Shown here piece after piece: positions 36,805 to 44,997 of a stretch of DNA of 64,000 nt (position 1 is its first letter; each line of letters opens with the position of its first letter). The notes under the pieces are model-generated. The model saw nothing but the letters and a program-made list of their open reading frames with translations, was not told the DNA's origin and did no database searches. The position numbers and the translations under genes were made by a program. The stretch comes from Flavisolibacter ginsengisoli DSM 18119 (GTDB taxonomy: Bacteria; Bacteroidota; Bacteroidia; Chitinophagales; Chitinophagaceae), in assembly GCF_900129295.1 (NCBI RefSeq), contig NZ_FQUU01000013.1, forward strand, positions 80,040 to 144,039, written 5' to 3'.

Positions 36805-37950
36805 TTAATTCCAGCTCTTCCTGGGCTTTTTCCATAAGGCAGGAGCAAAAATGATATAATAAATGAACATCCAGATATCCCAGAATAAAAACAATGAGAA
36901 AAGATCGTTTTCACCCAGTCGTTTCATTGCCTTATTCCAGATGATTGCCTGTGTAACCAATCGGACAACAAGGGGTATCAGACTCCATCTCCAGTCAAAT
37001 GTTATAGCTGTAGCAATAAACAGGGGATAGAAAAGGAAAAAGGAAAAAGTATATAAGCCCAATAGAAACTTATGCGAGGATTTATAAAATTTGCCCGTAC
37101 TGTAATGCCTGTTCTTTTGTCGCATCCATTCTTTCCAGCTGCGTTTTGGATTGGACAGGGTAAATGCTTCAGGATCCAGTACTACCGTTGTATTGTGTTT
37201 ATTGGCTACTTTATTAATAAACAGGTCATCATCCCCGCTTGCAATATGGTTAATAGATGAAAAGCCTTTATTCTTAAAGAATAGATTCTTCTTATAGGCT
37301 AAATTTCTGCCTACACCCATGTAAGGCTTACCCGCCAGGGCATATCCAAAATATTGAAGGGCAGTATGAAACGTTTCAAACCGGATGATCTTATTCAAAA
37401 GGCCTGGCATCTTGGTATAAGCGCCATAGCCTAATGCTACTTCCACCCCGTTGCTAAAGGCATCCTGCATTTTAAACATCCAATGTTCACTGGCAGGCAC
37501 ACAATCAGCATCCGTCAATAGCACGATCTCATGTTTTGCTTCTTTGATACCAATAGACAAAGGGAACTTTTTCCCTGCTATCATTTTAGCCTCCTGCGTG
37601 AGGTCAACTATCTGCAGCTTTTTGAATGTTTTCTGCAATTCAGCCAGTATGTATTTTGAATCGTCAAGGGAGTTGTCATTGACAACAATTACTTCGTTGG
37701 TAGTAGCATACTCCTGCACTAATACGCCCGGAAGATGTCGCGCTAGGTTTTCATCCTCGTCACGTGCGCAAATGACCACGGATACCGGGTGTTGCTGTGA
37801 ATTTACTTTTGGCGCAGGTTTATAAAAAGCTACGCGTCTGAAGAAAAAAAGGTAGTAAAACAGTTGTACGAGAGTAACTGCCACTAAAGCACAAAAAATA
37901 AGGAATTCCCACCTCATAAGCATGGGCGCGAAGATAGTAAAGCGCTCCAT
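36805..37950 (-). CDS. Family 2 glycosyltransferase, membrane-bound
   Basis: A 381-residue GT-A fold glycosyltransferase. An N-terminal membrane helix (about residues 14-35) comes first. The catalytic region has VVICARDEDENL, VIVVNDNSLDDS and the metal-binding DAD in LLTDADCVPA. The acceptor-side block has SGDDDLF and RQKNRHYSTG. Two or three C-terminal membrane helices follow. The layout resembles inner-membrane polysaccharide or glycolipid transferases. The donor and acceptor are unknown. It is divergent from tgt with a 77-bp gap. Confidence 0.82.
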   Translation of the reverse strand: MERFTIFAPMLMRWEFLIFCALVAVTLVQLFYYLFFFRRVAFYKPAPKVNSQQHPVSVVICARDEDENLARHLPGVLVQEYATTNEVIVVNDNSLDDSKYILAELQKTFKKLQIVDLTQEAKMIAGKKFPLSIGIKEAKHEIVLLTDADCVPASEHWMFKMQDAFSNGVEVALGYGAYTKMPGLLNKIIRFETFHTALQYFGYALAGKPYMGVGRNLAYKKNLFFKNKGFSSINHIASGDDDLFINKVANKHNTTVVLDPEAFTLSNPKRSWKEWMRQKNRHYSTGKFYKSSHKFLLGLYTFSFFLFYPLFIATAITFDWRWSLIPLVVRLVTQAIIWNKAMKRLGENDLFSLFLFWDIWMFIYYIIFAPALWKKPRKSWN

Positions 37951-38027
37951 TGCAAGCGCAGACTGATTTTCACAAATTTGGTATAAATCTCTTTGCCCTT
38001 ATCTTGCAGCCCAATTTTTTAGATCTT

Positions 38028-39167
38028 ATGCCTGCTTTAGCCTTTGATTTATTGAAAACAGATGACAGGAGTGCGGCCCGCGCAGGGAAGATCACTACCG
38101 ACCATGGCCTTATTGAAACACCCATATTTATGCCGGTGGGCACAATTGGTAGTGTAAAAGCAGTTTCGCAACAGCAATTAAAATCTGAGGTGGACCCTCA
38201 TATTATTTTAGGTAATACTTACCATTTGTACCTGCGCCCAGGCATGCAAACGCTGGAAGCTGCGGGAGGTTTGCACAATTTCATGAATTGGGACAGGCCA
38301 ATTCTCACTGATAGCGGGGGCTTCCAGGTGTTTTCGCTTTCGGGCAACAGGAAGATCAATGAAGAAGGTGTGATGTTTCAAAGCCATATTGATGGCAGCC
38401 GACATTTATTTACGCCTGAAAAGGTTATGGATATAGAAAGAATTATCGGTGCCGACATTATGATGGCCTTTGACGAATGCCCTCCGGCCAACTCTGAATA
38501 TAAGTATGCACTGGATTCCATGAACCTGACCCACCGTTGGCTGGACAGGTGCTTCACTCATTTCAATGGCACCCAGGATCGTTACGGCCATACTCAAAAT
38601 TTGTTTCCAATTGTTCAAGGTGCGGTATTCCACGACCTGAGAAAAGCTTCCTGTGAATACGTCTCTTCAAAGAATGCTACAGGGAATGCCATAGGGGGAC
38701 TTAGCGTAGGTGAGCCAGAGCCAGTGATGTACGAGATCTGCCAGCTTTGCTGCGAAAGCTTGCCCACCGAAAAACCCAGGTACCTGATGGGAGTAGGAAC
38801 GCCCTGGAACATACTGGAGTGCATAGCCCTGGGCATAGACATGTTTGACTGCGTAATGCCTACACGGAACGGCCGCAATGCCATGTTGTTTACCACCAAA
38901 GGCGTTATCAATATTGATAATAAGAAGTGGGAACAGGATTTTTCTCCTATTGATGATGGACTGGATTCGGAATTCAGCCATTATTATAGTAAAGCCTATG
39001 TAAGACATTTATTCAAGGCTGGAGAACTACTTGGGCTGACCATTGCCTCTGTTCAAAACCTCGCCTTTTACCTCTGGCTGGTTAAAGAAGCCCGTAAGCA
39101 TATTCTTGCCGGAGATTTCCTCTCCTGGAAAGAAGAAATGATCCCCATTTTAAAAACCAGGCTTTAA
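38028..39167 (+). CDS. tgt: Queuine tRNA-ribosyltransferase
   Basis: Tgt swaps G34 for preQ1 in tRNAs with GUN anticodons. I use the ATG at 38028 (379 residues, MPALAFDLLKTD). The frame opens at 37950 but that extension overlaps the divergent promoter region. The catalytic Asp is in DSGGFQVFSL near residue 90, and CVMPTRNGRN near residue 260 carries the nucleophile region. The zinc ligands follow in the C-terminal third. It converges on the lptG-type gene across a 484-bp gap. Confidence 0.93.
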   Translation: MPALAFDLLKTDDRSAARAGKITTDHGLIETPIFMPVGTIGSVKAVSQQQLKSEVDPHIILGNTYHLYLRPGMQTLEAAGGLHNFMNWDRPILTDSGGFQVFSLSGNRKINEEGVMFQSHIDGSRHLFTPEKVMDIERIIGADIMMAFDECPPANSEYKYALDSMNLTHRWLDRCFTHFNGTQDRYGHTQNLFPIVQGAVFHDLRKASCEYVSSKNATGNAIGGLSVGEPEPVMYEICQLCCESLPTEKPRYLMGVGTPWNILECIALGIDMFDCVMPTRNGRNAMLFTTKGVINIDNKKWEQDFSPIDDGLDSEFSHYYSKAYVRHLFKAGELLGLTIASVQNLAFYLWLVKEARKHILAGDFLSWKEEMIPILKTRL

Positions 39168-39651
39168 AAATACCCTCCGCTATTATTCCTTTCCTATACG
39201 TACTGCCTGGAATGAAAGCAGGGAGTTTAGAATAATTCATTCTCGCAAATGAATGCATTCTTTCCAATGCACCAGGTTAATTGCTTTTGTTTACGCCATT
39301 CCCTGGCTTTGGTTAATAAGGGCCATTTCTTTCAGGTACCCTTAATGCCAACTTCTTCCATCTATATCCTATACATAAACCATGGATGTCCCGAGGATAT
39401 CCCGACTCTATAAGAGTCGGCTTATCGTCGGCTTATCCTCGGGATATCCTCGGGATATCTATGGGACATCCCTCCTTTTGGTTAGCCTTTGCATTATATG
39501 AAAAGGCTTTGACGATTGCAGGAATTGTGGTATACATGGATTTAGATCAGAATTTAAAAAAGAGTGGGTACATAGTGAGATAGGCGAGGGCATAACCGGC
39601 ACTTGCCATTACATCAGCAGATCTTATATTGAAATGTTACCGGGGCTATCC
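39168..39651. other. 484-bp intergenic region between tgt and the LptF/LptG permease gene
   Basis: The two flanking genes converge, so no promoter is needed here. The main content is the 11-bp-unit repeat element at 39385-39470. A smaller dyad around 39230-39260 includes the palindrome gaatgcattc. A 65-codon frame at 39386-39583 runs through the repeat and is not credible. Confidence 0.6.
39385..39470. repeat. Tandem and inverted 11-bp repeat element
   Basis: From left to right the element reads gatgtcccgag, gatatcccgac, a nine-base centre, gtcggcttatc twice, ctcgggatatc twice and tatgggacatc. The two left units are reverse complements of the right-hand type. Each unit is exactly 11 bp, about one helical turn. 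The centre with its flanks forms a short hairpin (ccgactct with agagtcgg). It shares its design with the element at 43-150. Confidence 0.8.
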
Positions 39652-40740
39652 TTATTTCGGGGCTTTTTTATAGAGATAGTAGGCCACAAAAGAAAATACA
39701 AGATTTGGGATCCATGCCGCTAACAGGGGAGGAAGGTTTCCTTTTACGGAGAAAGTGGTTGAAAACCTGTCGGAAACAATGAAAATCGCTGCGATCACTA
39801 TTCCGATGGCCATATGGAGTCCACTGCCACCCCTGGTTTTGCGGCCGGCGATAGTTGCACCTATCAGGGTAAGTAATAAAACAGTGAATGGTGTAGCAGT
39901 TCTCCTGTATAATTCCACCTTAAGCGGGTTGAGGCCTTCGGAAGCCCTTGTTTCTTCAGTATGGATATAGTTGGCCAGCTCCGGGGTGGTGAGGTTGTCT
40001 TTTAAATAATTGTCCACCTTCAATTCTTTTGGCTGTAGTTTCAGGTCAATATTCATGGAGGGAATATTTCTTATGGATTCCCCCAGGCTATCCAGGTTTC
40101 GCTCTACCACTGATAAAAGCTTCCAGTTATGTTTGGCAGTATCCCATTCCAGTCTTTGAGCCCTTAAGTTGTAGAACATCTTATTGTTCCTTACCTTATT
40201 TATAAATATTCCGGCGGCTGTTTTAGAAGATGTATCATAGTTCTTAATACCAACATACGTCACAGAATCAATGCGACGGTAAATTGAACTGCTGCTAAAA
40301 TTGGGATTGGGACCATTATTATCTATATAGGTAGTTTGAAAACGGCTCCGTATCTCATTAGCCCTGGGTAATACATACCGGGCTGCGAAAAACAGGCCTA
40401 TTGCAAAGAACAGCCCCCCAATGAAATAGGGTCTTAACCACCGGTTGTATGTGGTGCCGCTGGCTAATATGGCTATCACCTCCGACTTTAAAGCCATTTT
40501 GCTTGTGAAAAATATTACGGCTATGAAAACAAATAGGGGGTAAAGCATTCCCCAGATAAATGGTATAAACCCAATGTAATAATTATAGAATATCTCTCTA
40601 GTGCTAAGACCTGACTTTACAAAATCATCTGTTTTTTCGCTTATATCAATTGCCACTGCCAATGTGGTCATGATAAGCATGCAGAAAAAGAATGTAAAAA
40701 TGAATTTTCGAAGTATGTACCAGTCGATCTTGGTAAGCAT
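39652..40740 (-). CDS. LptF/LptG family permease
   Basis: A 362-residue YjgP/YjgQ-type permease, the membrane half of the LptBFG ATPase that extracts lipopolysaccharide from the inner membrane. Three membrane helices lie at the N-terminus (about residues 13-35, 50-75 and 98-120), then a large periplasmic beta-jellyroll domain, then three helices after about residue 270. Bacteroidota often encode a single-gene form near tgt. No LptB ATPase lies here. F or G type cannot be decided. Confidence 0.85.
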   Translation of the reverse strand: MLTKIDWYILRKFIFTFFFCMLIMTTLAVAIDISEKTDDFVKSGLSTREIFYNYYIGFIPFIWGMLYPLFVFIAVIFFTSKMALKSEVIAILASGTTYNRWLRPYFIGGLFFAIGLFFAARYVLPRANEIRSRFQTTYIDNNGPNPNFSSSSIYRRIDSVTYVGIKNYDTSSKTAAGIFINKVRNNKMFYNLRAQRLEWDTAKHNWKLLSVVERNLDSLGESIRNIPSMNIDLKLQPKELKVDNYLKDNLTTPELANYIHTEETRASEGLNPLKVELYRRTATPFTVLLLTLIGATIAGRKTRGGSGLHMAIGIVIAAIFIVSDRFSTTFSVKGNLPPLLAAWIPNLVFSFVAYYLYKKAPK

Positions 40741-40847
40741 GACAGCGAAGTAAATATATAATTGGAAGAATAGCTGAAAAGAAATGATAAGTTTTGCTGC
40801 GTAAGTAAGTTATATGAGCAATGTAATTGTTTAATTGTCAGCTTTTT

Positions 40848-40877
40848 TTGTTGCAACAACCTCATTCTATAACTTTA
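40848..40877 (+). promoter_or_regulatory. Citrate synthase promoter
   Basis: TTG is followed by 19 bases and TAACTTTA, one mismatch from the TAnnTTTG consensus, 43 bp before the start codon. Confidence 0.5.
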
Positions 40878-40920
40878 GGGCCCTAACGATTATCCTACAT
40901 AAACAAGTAAAATAGAAAAA

Positions 40921-42246
40921 ATGGGTGTTATAAAGGACAGGTTTAAGGAAAAAGCGGATGTGCTTGCAGCAGAAATTAAAGATCTTTTAAAGGAGCATGG
41001 GTCTAAGGTGATCGGTGAAGTGCAATTGGCGCAGATCTACCAGGGCATGCGTGGTATAACCGGATTGGTAACAGAAACATCATTGCTGGATGCCCAAGAT
41101 GGAATCCGTTTCAGAGGCTATTCTATTCCTGAACTCCAGGAAAAACTTCCCAAAGCAGAAGGCGGCTCGGAGCCTTTGCCGGAAGGCTTATTTCACCTGA
41201 TGCTGGTGGGTGAACTGCCAACTGATGCTGATGCGCAACATGTAACATCTGTGTGGCAACGCAGAAGCCATGTTCCTAATCATGTGTTTGCAACCATAGA
41301 AGCATTGCCGGTAACTGCTCATCCCATGACCCAGTTCGTGGTAGCAATCATGGCTTTACAAACCGAAAGCCAGTTTGCCAAGCGCTATGCTGCGGGAATG
41401 AATAAGAAAGAATATTGGGATGCTGTATTTGATGATTCAATGGACCTTATAGCCAGGTTGCCACGGGTAGCAGCGTATATCTATCGCAGAAAATATAAGA
41501 ATGGTGATCATATACAGCCTAATGGTTTATTGGACTGGGCAGGAAATTTTGCCCATATGATGGGATACCAGGATGAAAGCTTCAAGGAATTAATGCGCTT
41601 ATATATGACCATCCATGCCGACCATGAGGGTGGTAACGTTTCTGCTCATACGACGCATCTTGTGGGATCTGCCTTGAGCGATCCTTATCTAAGCTATGCC
41701 GCGGGCATGAATGGATTGGCAGGTCCTTTACATGGGTTGGCCAACCAGGAAGTGATCAAATGGATATTTGAATTGCGGGAGAATCTGAATACAGATCTGC
41801 CAAGTAAAGAGCAGATAGCTGAATATGTAAAAAAGACCCTAAGTGAAGGGAAAGTAGTTCCGGGATACGGCCATGCTGTATTAAGAAAAACCGACCCGCG
41901 TTTTACTGCCCAAATGGAATTTGGTAAAAAGCATATGCCTGACGATCCATTGGTGCAAACTGTCTGGAATATTTATGAAACCGTGCCTCCAATACTTCAA
42001 TCATTAGGTAAGATCAAGAACCCATGGCCAAATGTTGATGCGCATAGTGGGGCTTTGCTGGTACATTTTGGAATGGTGGAGTATGAATTCTACACCGTAT
42101 TATTTGCAGTGAGCCGTGCGCTTGGCGTATTAGCTAGCCTTTGCTGGGACAGGGCTCTAGGATTTCCACTGGAAAGACCCAAATCTGTTAGTACAAGGCT
42201 GGTAAAAAAATGGCTGAAAGGTGAAGACGAGATCTGGGGTGATTAA
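40921..42246 (+). CDS. gltA: Citrate synthase, mitochondrial-like type
   Basis: Citrate synthase condenses acetyl-CoA with oxaloacetate. Catalytic residues sit in [13 protein letters not shown] (His), [14 protein letters not shown] (His) and [11 protein letters not shown] (Asp). The protein has 441 residues. Blocks such as [29 protein letters not shown] and [12 protein letters not shown] read very much like the mitochondrial enzyme of eukaryotes rather than the E. coli type. It has its own promoter and terminator. It lies at the border between the housekeeping part and the stress island. Confidence 0.93.
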   Translation: MGVIKDRFKEKADVLAAEIKDLLKEHGSKVIGEVQLAQIYQGMRGITGLVTETSLLDAQDGIRFRGYSIPELQEKLPKAEGGSEPLPEGLFHLMLVGELPTDADAQHVTSVWQRRSHVPNHVFATIEALPVTAHPMTQFVVAIMALQTESQFAKRYAAGMNKKEYWDAVFDDSMDLIARLPRVAAYIYRRKYKNGDHIQPNGLLDWAGNFAHMMGYQDESFKELMRLYMTIHADHEGGNVSAHTTHLVGSALSDPYLSYAAGMNGLAGPLHGLANQEVIKWIFELRENLNTDLPSKEQIAEYVKKTLSEGKVVPGYGHAVLRKTDPRFTAQMEFGKKHMPDDPLVQTVWNIYETVPPILQSLGKIKNPWPNVDAHSGALLVHFGMVEYEFYTVLFAVSRALGVLASLCWDRALGFPLERPKSVSTRLVKKWLKGEDEIWGD

Positions 42247-42267
42247 GATTATACCCACAAAAAAATT

Positions 42268-42300
42268 AAAGCTCTCAATATATATTGGGAGCTTTTTATT
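42268..42300 (+). terminator. Citrate synthase terminator
   Basis: A 13-bp stem (aaagctctcaata with tattgggagcttt, one G-U pair) is followed by TTATTTT. Confidence 0.8.
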
Positions 42301-42355
42301 TTAAAAGGATATCAATATTCCTTTAGGGAAGTAAGAGTCCCTCGTGAATTAGTAG

Positions 42356-42700
42356 TTAGAAAAAATTATCTAATGATTTGAGACTGATAGGCTTTTCCCA
42401 GATGGTAAGTTTAGCTCCATCTAGTTCAGTGGGCATGGTAGGCCGGAAAGCACTGATCAAATGAAATTGGATATCCGGGTACTTTTTAAATAGATCCGGT
42501 AGTTTATCCCATCCCAGTCCATCAGGCAGATTGTAATCAATAAACAGGTAATCCGGAACAATCTCATTTAGCCTGGAAATACCGTCACCCAGTGTATGTG
42601 CTATATATACCTCATAGTTCTTTCGCAGGAAATAGGTCTTCATGAGCAGACATAAGTCTACCTCATCATCAATAATTAATACTTTTTTCCTCGTTATCAT
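42356..42700 (-). CDS. Single-domain response regulator
   Basis: A 114-residue stand-alone receiver domain with no output domain. Acidic pocket residues are in LIIDDEVDLC, the phospho-acceptor Asp in FIDYNLPDG near residue 55, and the conserved Lys in WEKPIS near residue 100. It may relay or buffer phosphate for the kinase at 48698, whose own N-terminus is a receiver domain. A sigma-54-like box lies directly upstream (42723-42738), which ties it to the same regulon. Its partner is an inference. Confidence 0.82.
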   Translation of the reverse strand: MITRKKVLIIDDEVDLCLLMKTYFLRKNYEVYIAHTLGDGISRLNEIVPDYLFIDYNLPDGLGWDKLPDLFKKYPDIQFHLISAFRPTMPTELDGAKLTIWEKPISLKSLDNFF

Positions 42701-42722
42701 AGCTCTTCTAATGTCTTTATTC

Positions 42723-42738
42723 CTAAATTATCATACCA
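42723..42738 (-). promoter_or_regulatory. Sigma-54-like box upstream of the receiver gene
   Basis: TGGTAT-GATAA-TTTAG on the minus strand, 23 bp before the start codon. It is nearly identical to the box of the divergent ytxH-like gene at 42844. Confidence 0.5.
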
Positions 42739-42833
42739 GTCTTAAATCGGGACAATATCGATTACATCTATAAAATTATGGGATTGATGTATATCATACA
42801 CATTCTCTTTCAATTATTATTATCAGTCTCTAA

Positions 42834-42888
42834 ATGAGGTGTTTGGTATGATTATTTAAACATTACAATCAAAAATTACTCACCTCAT
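42834..42888. promoter_or_regulatory. Inverted repeat bracketing the ytxH-like promoter
   Basis: ATGAGGTG (42834-42841) and CACCTCAT (42881-42888) are perfect 8-bp inverted copies 39 bp apart. They enclose the sigma-54-like box and lie just before the start codon. They could be an operator or an RNA stem closing the leader. Confidence 0.4.
42844..42859 (+). promoter_or_regulatory. Sigma-54-like box upstream of the ytxH-like gene
   Basis: TGGTAT-GATTA-TTTAA, 43 bp before the start codon. It is the cleanest match to the shared element TGGYAY-N5-TTTAA. Confidence 0.55.
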
Positions 42889-42902
42889 AAATAGTTATCA
42901 TT

Positions 42903-43160
42903 ATGACAACGAAATCAAAAATCATCCTTGGATTAGTAGGAGCAGCGGCCGCAGGTGTGGTTGTGGGTTTACTTTTGGCTCCTGATAAAGGAACTGAATT
43001 AAGATCTAAGATCTCCCGGAAAACAGGCGACTGGACCAGTCATTTATCAGACCTTTTTGCGAGTGCAAAAGATGAAGTAGGCAATATGGCAAGAAAAGGA
43101 TCCAGGGCTGCAGCAGATGCGGGAAATAAATTCAACAATGTAACTGAGAACTTCAGTTAA
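42903..43160 (+). CDS. YtxH domain protein
   Basis: An 85-residue protein with an N-terminal membrane or Gly/Ala-rich segment, LGLVGAAAAGVVVGLLLAPD, directly followed by KGTELRSKI. This is the YtxH family signature. The rest is a charged amphipathic helix. YtxH proteins are general stress proteins in Firmicutes and are widespread in Bacteroidota. Together with the next two genes (holin-like and 135-residue protein) it forms a small-membrane-protein cluster. A terminator follows directly. Confidence 0.8.
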   Translation: MTTKSKIILGLVGAAAAGVVVGLLLAPDKGTELRSKISRKTGDWTSHLSDLFASAKDEVGNMARKGSRAAADAGNKFNNVTENFS

Positions 43161-43171
43161 TATTGAAATAT

Positions 43172-43203
43172 GTGCAGGTCATTTATTGGCCTGCACTTCT
43201 TTT
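43172..43203 (+). terminator. Terminator after the ytxH-like gene
   Basis: Stem gtgcagg with cctgcac is followed by TTCTTTTA. The downstream holin-like gene starts soon after, so read-through may be regulated. Confidence 0.6.
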
Positions 43204-43215
43204 ACCTGAAATACC

Positions 43216-43605
43216 ATGCGCATGGAAGATTTTGCAACTCAAACCGGAACTACTCCAAAAGAAGATCTGAAAACGAAAGCTACTCATTTAAAGGACCATG
43301 CAAGTGAATATGTAAAGACTTATGTGCAGTTGGCCAAAGCAAAGGCTACTATTGGTGCATCTAACGCGGCTTCAGGGATCGTAATTGCCGTTTCGGCTGT
43401 TCTATTTACTTTCTTCTTTTTAATATTTGCCTTTACAGGTGTTGCCTGGTGGTTGGGTGGCTTGTTAAACAGCCCGGCTGGAGGATTTTTCTGCGTAGCA
43501 GGCTTCTTCCTGCTTTTAATTATTTTGGTAGTGGCACTACGTAAAAAGGTTATTGTTCCAATGATCAGGAATTCAATCATCAGTAAGGTTTATGAAAAAG
43601 ATTAA
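43216..43605 (+). CDS. Holin-superfamily-III/YqjE-like membrane protein
   Basis: A 129-residue membrane protein. An amphipathic N-terminal helix (about residues 15-50) precedes two membrane segments, IVIAVSAVLFTFFFLIFAF and FFCVAGFFLLLIILVVAL. This layout is that of the phage-holin-like DUF1469/YqjE family, which despite the name is a chromosomal stress-related family. The start may be 43216 or 43222. Its end overlaps the next gene by 14 bp, so translation is coupled. Confidence 0.7.
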   Translation: MRMEDFATQTGTTPKEDLKTKATHLKDHASEYVKTYVQLAKAKATIGASNAASGIVIAVSAVLFTFFFLIFAFTGVAWWLGGLLNSPAGGFFCVAGFFLLLIILVVALRKKVIVPMIRNSIISKVYEKD

Positions 43606-43999
43606 AACATACGAAGATCTTTTACAGGAAGAACAGCGATTGTTGTCGCAGTTGAAAGCTTCCGAGCTTTTGATACGTGATGATATAGCAGGGGTAAAGG
43701 AAGGACTTAAGCCTATAGGTAAGGTTATGAAGACGATCAGCAAGTTCACTACACGGGATAAAACCGGAGCCTTTGCTAATTTCGGCTTAGACTTTAGCGT
43801 AGACCTGTTGGTACGAAGAATATTGCTGGCTAAAGCAGGCTGGCTTACCAAGATAGTAATACCATATGTTGTTAAGAACTATTCTTCACATTTCATTTCT
43901 GAACAACAAAAGGCCAAGTTGATGCAAAAGATAAGTAACATTCTTTCCAAACTGCGTCCTAAACCCGATACGGCACATACTGCAGAATCTGCTCGCTAG
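43592..43999 (+). CDS. Small protein of unknown function, coupled to the YqjE-like gene
   Basis: A 135-residue basic protein. The N-terminal third, EDLLQEEQRLLSQLKASELL, is a likely coiled-coil helix. A weakly hydrophobic middle (LLAKAGWLTKIVIPYVV) could touch the membrane. The C-terminus is polar and disordered. I do not recognise a family. By position it may be the partner of the YqjE-like protein, as YqjK is in enterobacteria, but the sequence does not prove that. Confidence 0.6.
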   Translation: MKKIKTYEDLLQEEQRLLSQLKASELLIRDDIAGVKEGLKPIGKVMKTISKFTTRDKTGAFANFGLDFSVDLLVRRILLAKAGWLTKIVIPYVVKNYSSHFISEQQKAKLMQKISNILSKLRPKPDTAHTAESAR

Positions 44000-44073
44000 T
44001 GTTTTGGAATGAGAGTGCGCTGCAATAATCTGTTCCAGTGAATTTGTTAAAACAGCAGTTTAATGTACAATAA

Positions 44074-44105
44074 GTACCTGGCTGGCAAAACAGGTACAAT
44101 TTTTA
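44074..44105 (+). terminator. Terminator after the YqjE-like operon
   Basis: Stem gtacctg with caggtac and a ten-base loop is followed by AATTTTTA. Its 3' arm is also part of a sigma-54-like box for the next gene. Confidence 0.5.
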
Positions 44106-44107
44106 GG
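44092..44107 (+). promoter_or_regulatory. Sigma-54-like box upstream of the 71-residue protein gene
   Basis: AGGTAC-AATTT-TTAGG, 31 bp before the start codon. It is a weaker match (A for the first T, TTAGG for TTTAA), and overlap with the terminator hairpin makes it less certain. Confidence 0.3.
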
Positions 44108-44138
44108 TACTTATAATTCATTACAAATTAAATACTGT

Positions 44139-44354
44139 ATGGAAAGGAGCAATAACAATCAGTCAACCAGTGAAAGACTACAGGATACTAATAAAGGTTT
44201 TCCTGACATGACACCCAGAAGGATTGGTGGAGATGATAGTCTTGCTGAAACATCTCCGAACGATAGCCGTGCAGATGAAAAAGTATTAAGTAATAGAAAC
44301 AGTAACTACAATTCAGATCGAAAGAATAATAACGATAGTGAGGTTGGTGAATGA
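44139..44354 (+). CDS. Small hydrophilic disordered protein
   Basis: A 71-residue protein rich in Asn, Ser, Asp and Arg, with no hydrophobic core. It should be intrinsically disordered and resembles the hydrophilin-like small proteins of stress loci. PDMTPRRIGGDDSLAETSP is the least repetitive part and may be a short conserved motif. I know no family. Its place among stress genes and the upstream box support it being real. Confidence 0.5.
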   Translation: MERSNNNQSTSERLQDTNKGFPDMTPRRIGGDDSLAETSPNDSRADEKVLSNRNSNYNSDRKNNNDSEVGE

Positions 44355-44508
44355 TGATAAAAAATGACCGGAAATGATACTAAGATGAATCAATGATAAT
44401 AGACTGGTCTTTACAAAACCTGGAATGTGTCAATAAGTTTAGGTGGATGGATAATAAATTTCCAGGTATAACATTTCAAATTTTTTGTCATCAGAGGGTT
44501 AGGTTTGA

Positions 44509-44545
44509 AAGTGGCCTCCGTTAAATCGGTGGCCACTTCTTTTTA
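44509..44545 (+). terminator. Strong hairpin with T-tail in the 44355-44610 gap
   Basis: AAGTGGCC pairs with GGCCACTT, extended by further pairs (one mismatch), and is followed by TCTTTTTAT. It lies 155 bp after the small disordered protein gene, so it ends either a long 3' tail or a separate small RNA. Confidence 0.65.
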
Positions 44546-44610
44546 TATAATGGTCTAAGCTTAATATAAAGGCACAGTATGCATGCGCCTTTAATAAAAT
44601 AGCAATTACA

Positions 44611-44778
44611 TTAATCTACTCTTCTAAATCCGCCTGCAATTAAGGATAATACAAACAAGACCAGGAAAATATAGAATAGAATCTTTGCAATTGAAGCTGC
44701 ACCAGCAGCGATTCCGCCAAAACCAAAAATAGCTGCGATAATGGCGATTACTAAAAAGATAATTGTCCAGCGTAGCAT
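44611..44778 (-). CDS. DUF1328 family small membrane protein
   Basis: A 55-residue protein, [20 protein letters not shown] at the start and a second hydrophobic helix to AGGFRRVD at the end. The [17 protein letters not shown] centre is the DUF1328 (YtjA) signature. It is an inner-membrane protein of unknown function that is often stress-induced in other phyla. A sigma-54-like box lies 44 bp upstream. No terminator is obvious downstream on its strand. Confidence 0.85.
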   Translation of the reverse strand: MLRWTIIFLVIAIIAAIFGFGGIAAGAASIAKILFYIFLVLFVLSLIAGGFRRVD

Positions 44779-44822
44779 AAGTTATAGTTTTTGTATGGTT
44801 AATAAATCTTCAATGGTAGTAA

Positions 44823-44838
44823 TTAAAGAATTGTACCA
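44823..44838 (-). promoter_or_regulatory. Sigma-54-like box upstream of the DUF1328 gene
   Basis: TGGTAC-AATTC-TTTAA on the minus strand, 44 bp before the start codon. Confidence 0.55.
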
Positions 44839-44954
44839 TAAAGTTTTTCTGCTGACCATACTTAGGTAGAATTGGGTAAAATAATTTGAGGAATATGTTC
44901 CACTAACAATTGATTTTCAGTCTCAATAGGGTAAATTAAAGAGGTAAAATATTA

Positions 44955-44970
44955 TGGTACATTTTTTAAT
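44955..44970 (+). promoter_or_regulatory. Sigma-54-like box upstream of the 65-residue protein gene
   Basis: TGGTAC-ATTTT-TTAAT, 27 bp before the start codon. Preceded by TTA, it shares TTATGGTACA with the DUF1328 box apart from one base. Confidence 0.5.
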
Positions 44971-44997
44971 ATAAAAAAGAGTAGAAGATAATCAATC

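Noticed and set aside
37980..37996. TGGTAT-AAATC-TCTTT before tgt as a sigma-54-like box
   Set aside because: The -12 half does not match TTTAA or TTGC, and tgt is a housekeeping gene. Probably chance.
37950..38027. N-terminal extension of Tgt
   Set aside because: It would use a TTG start overlapping the divergent glycosyltransferase start. The family N-terminus fits the ATG at 38028.
39385..39470. CRISPR-like array
   Set aside because: Units are 11 bp and directly abutting, without spacers, and no cas genes are present.
39386..39583. 65-codon frame across the 11-bp repeat element
   Set aside because: The first third is translated repeat units and the rest resembles no protein. It is better explained by the repeat.
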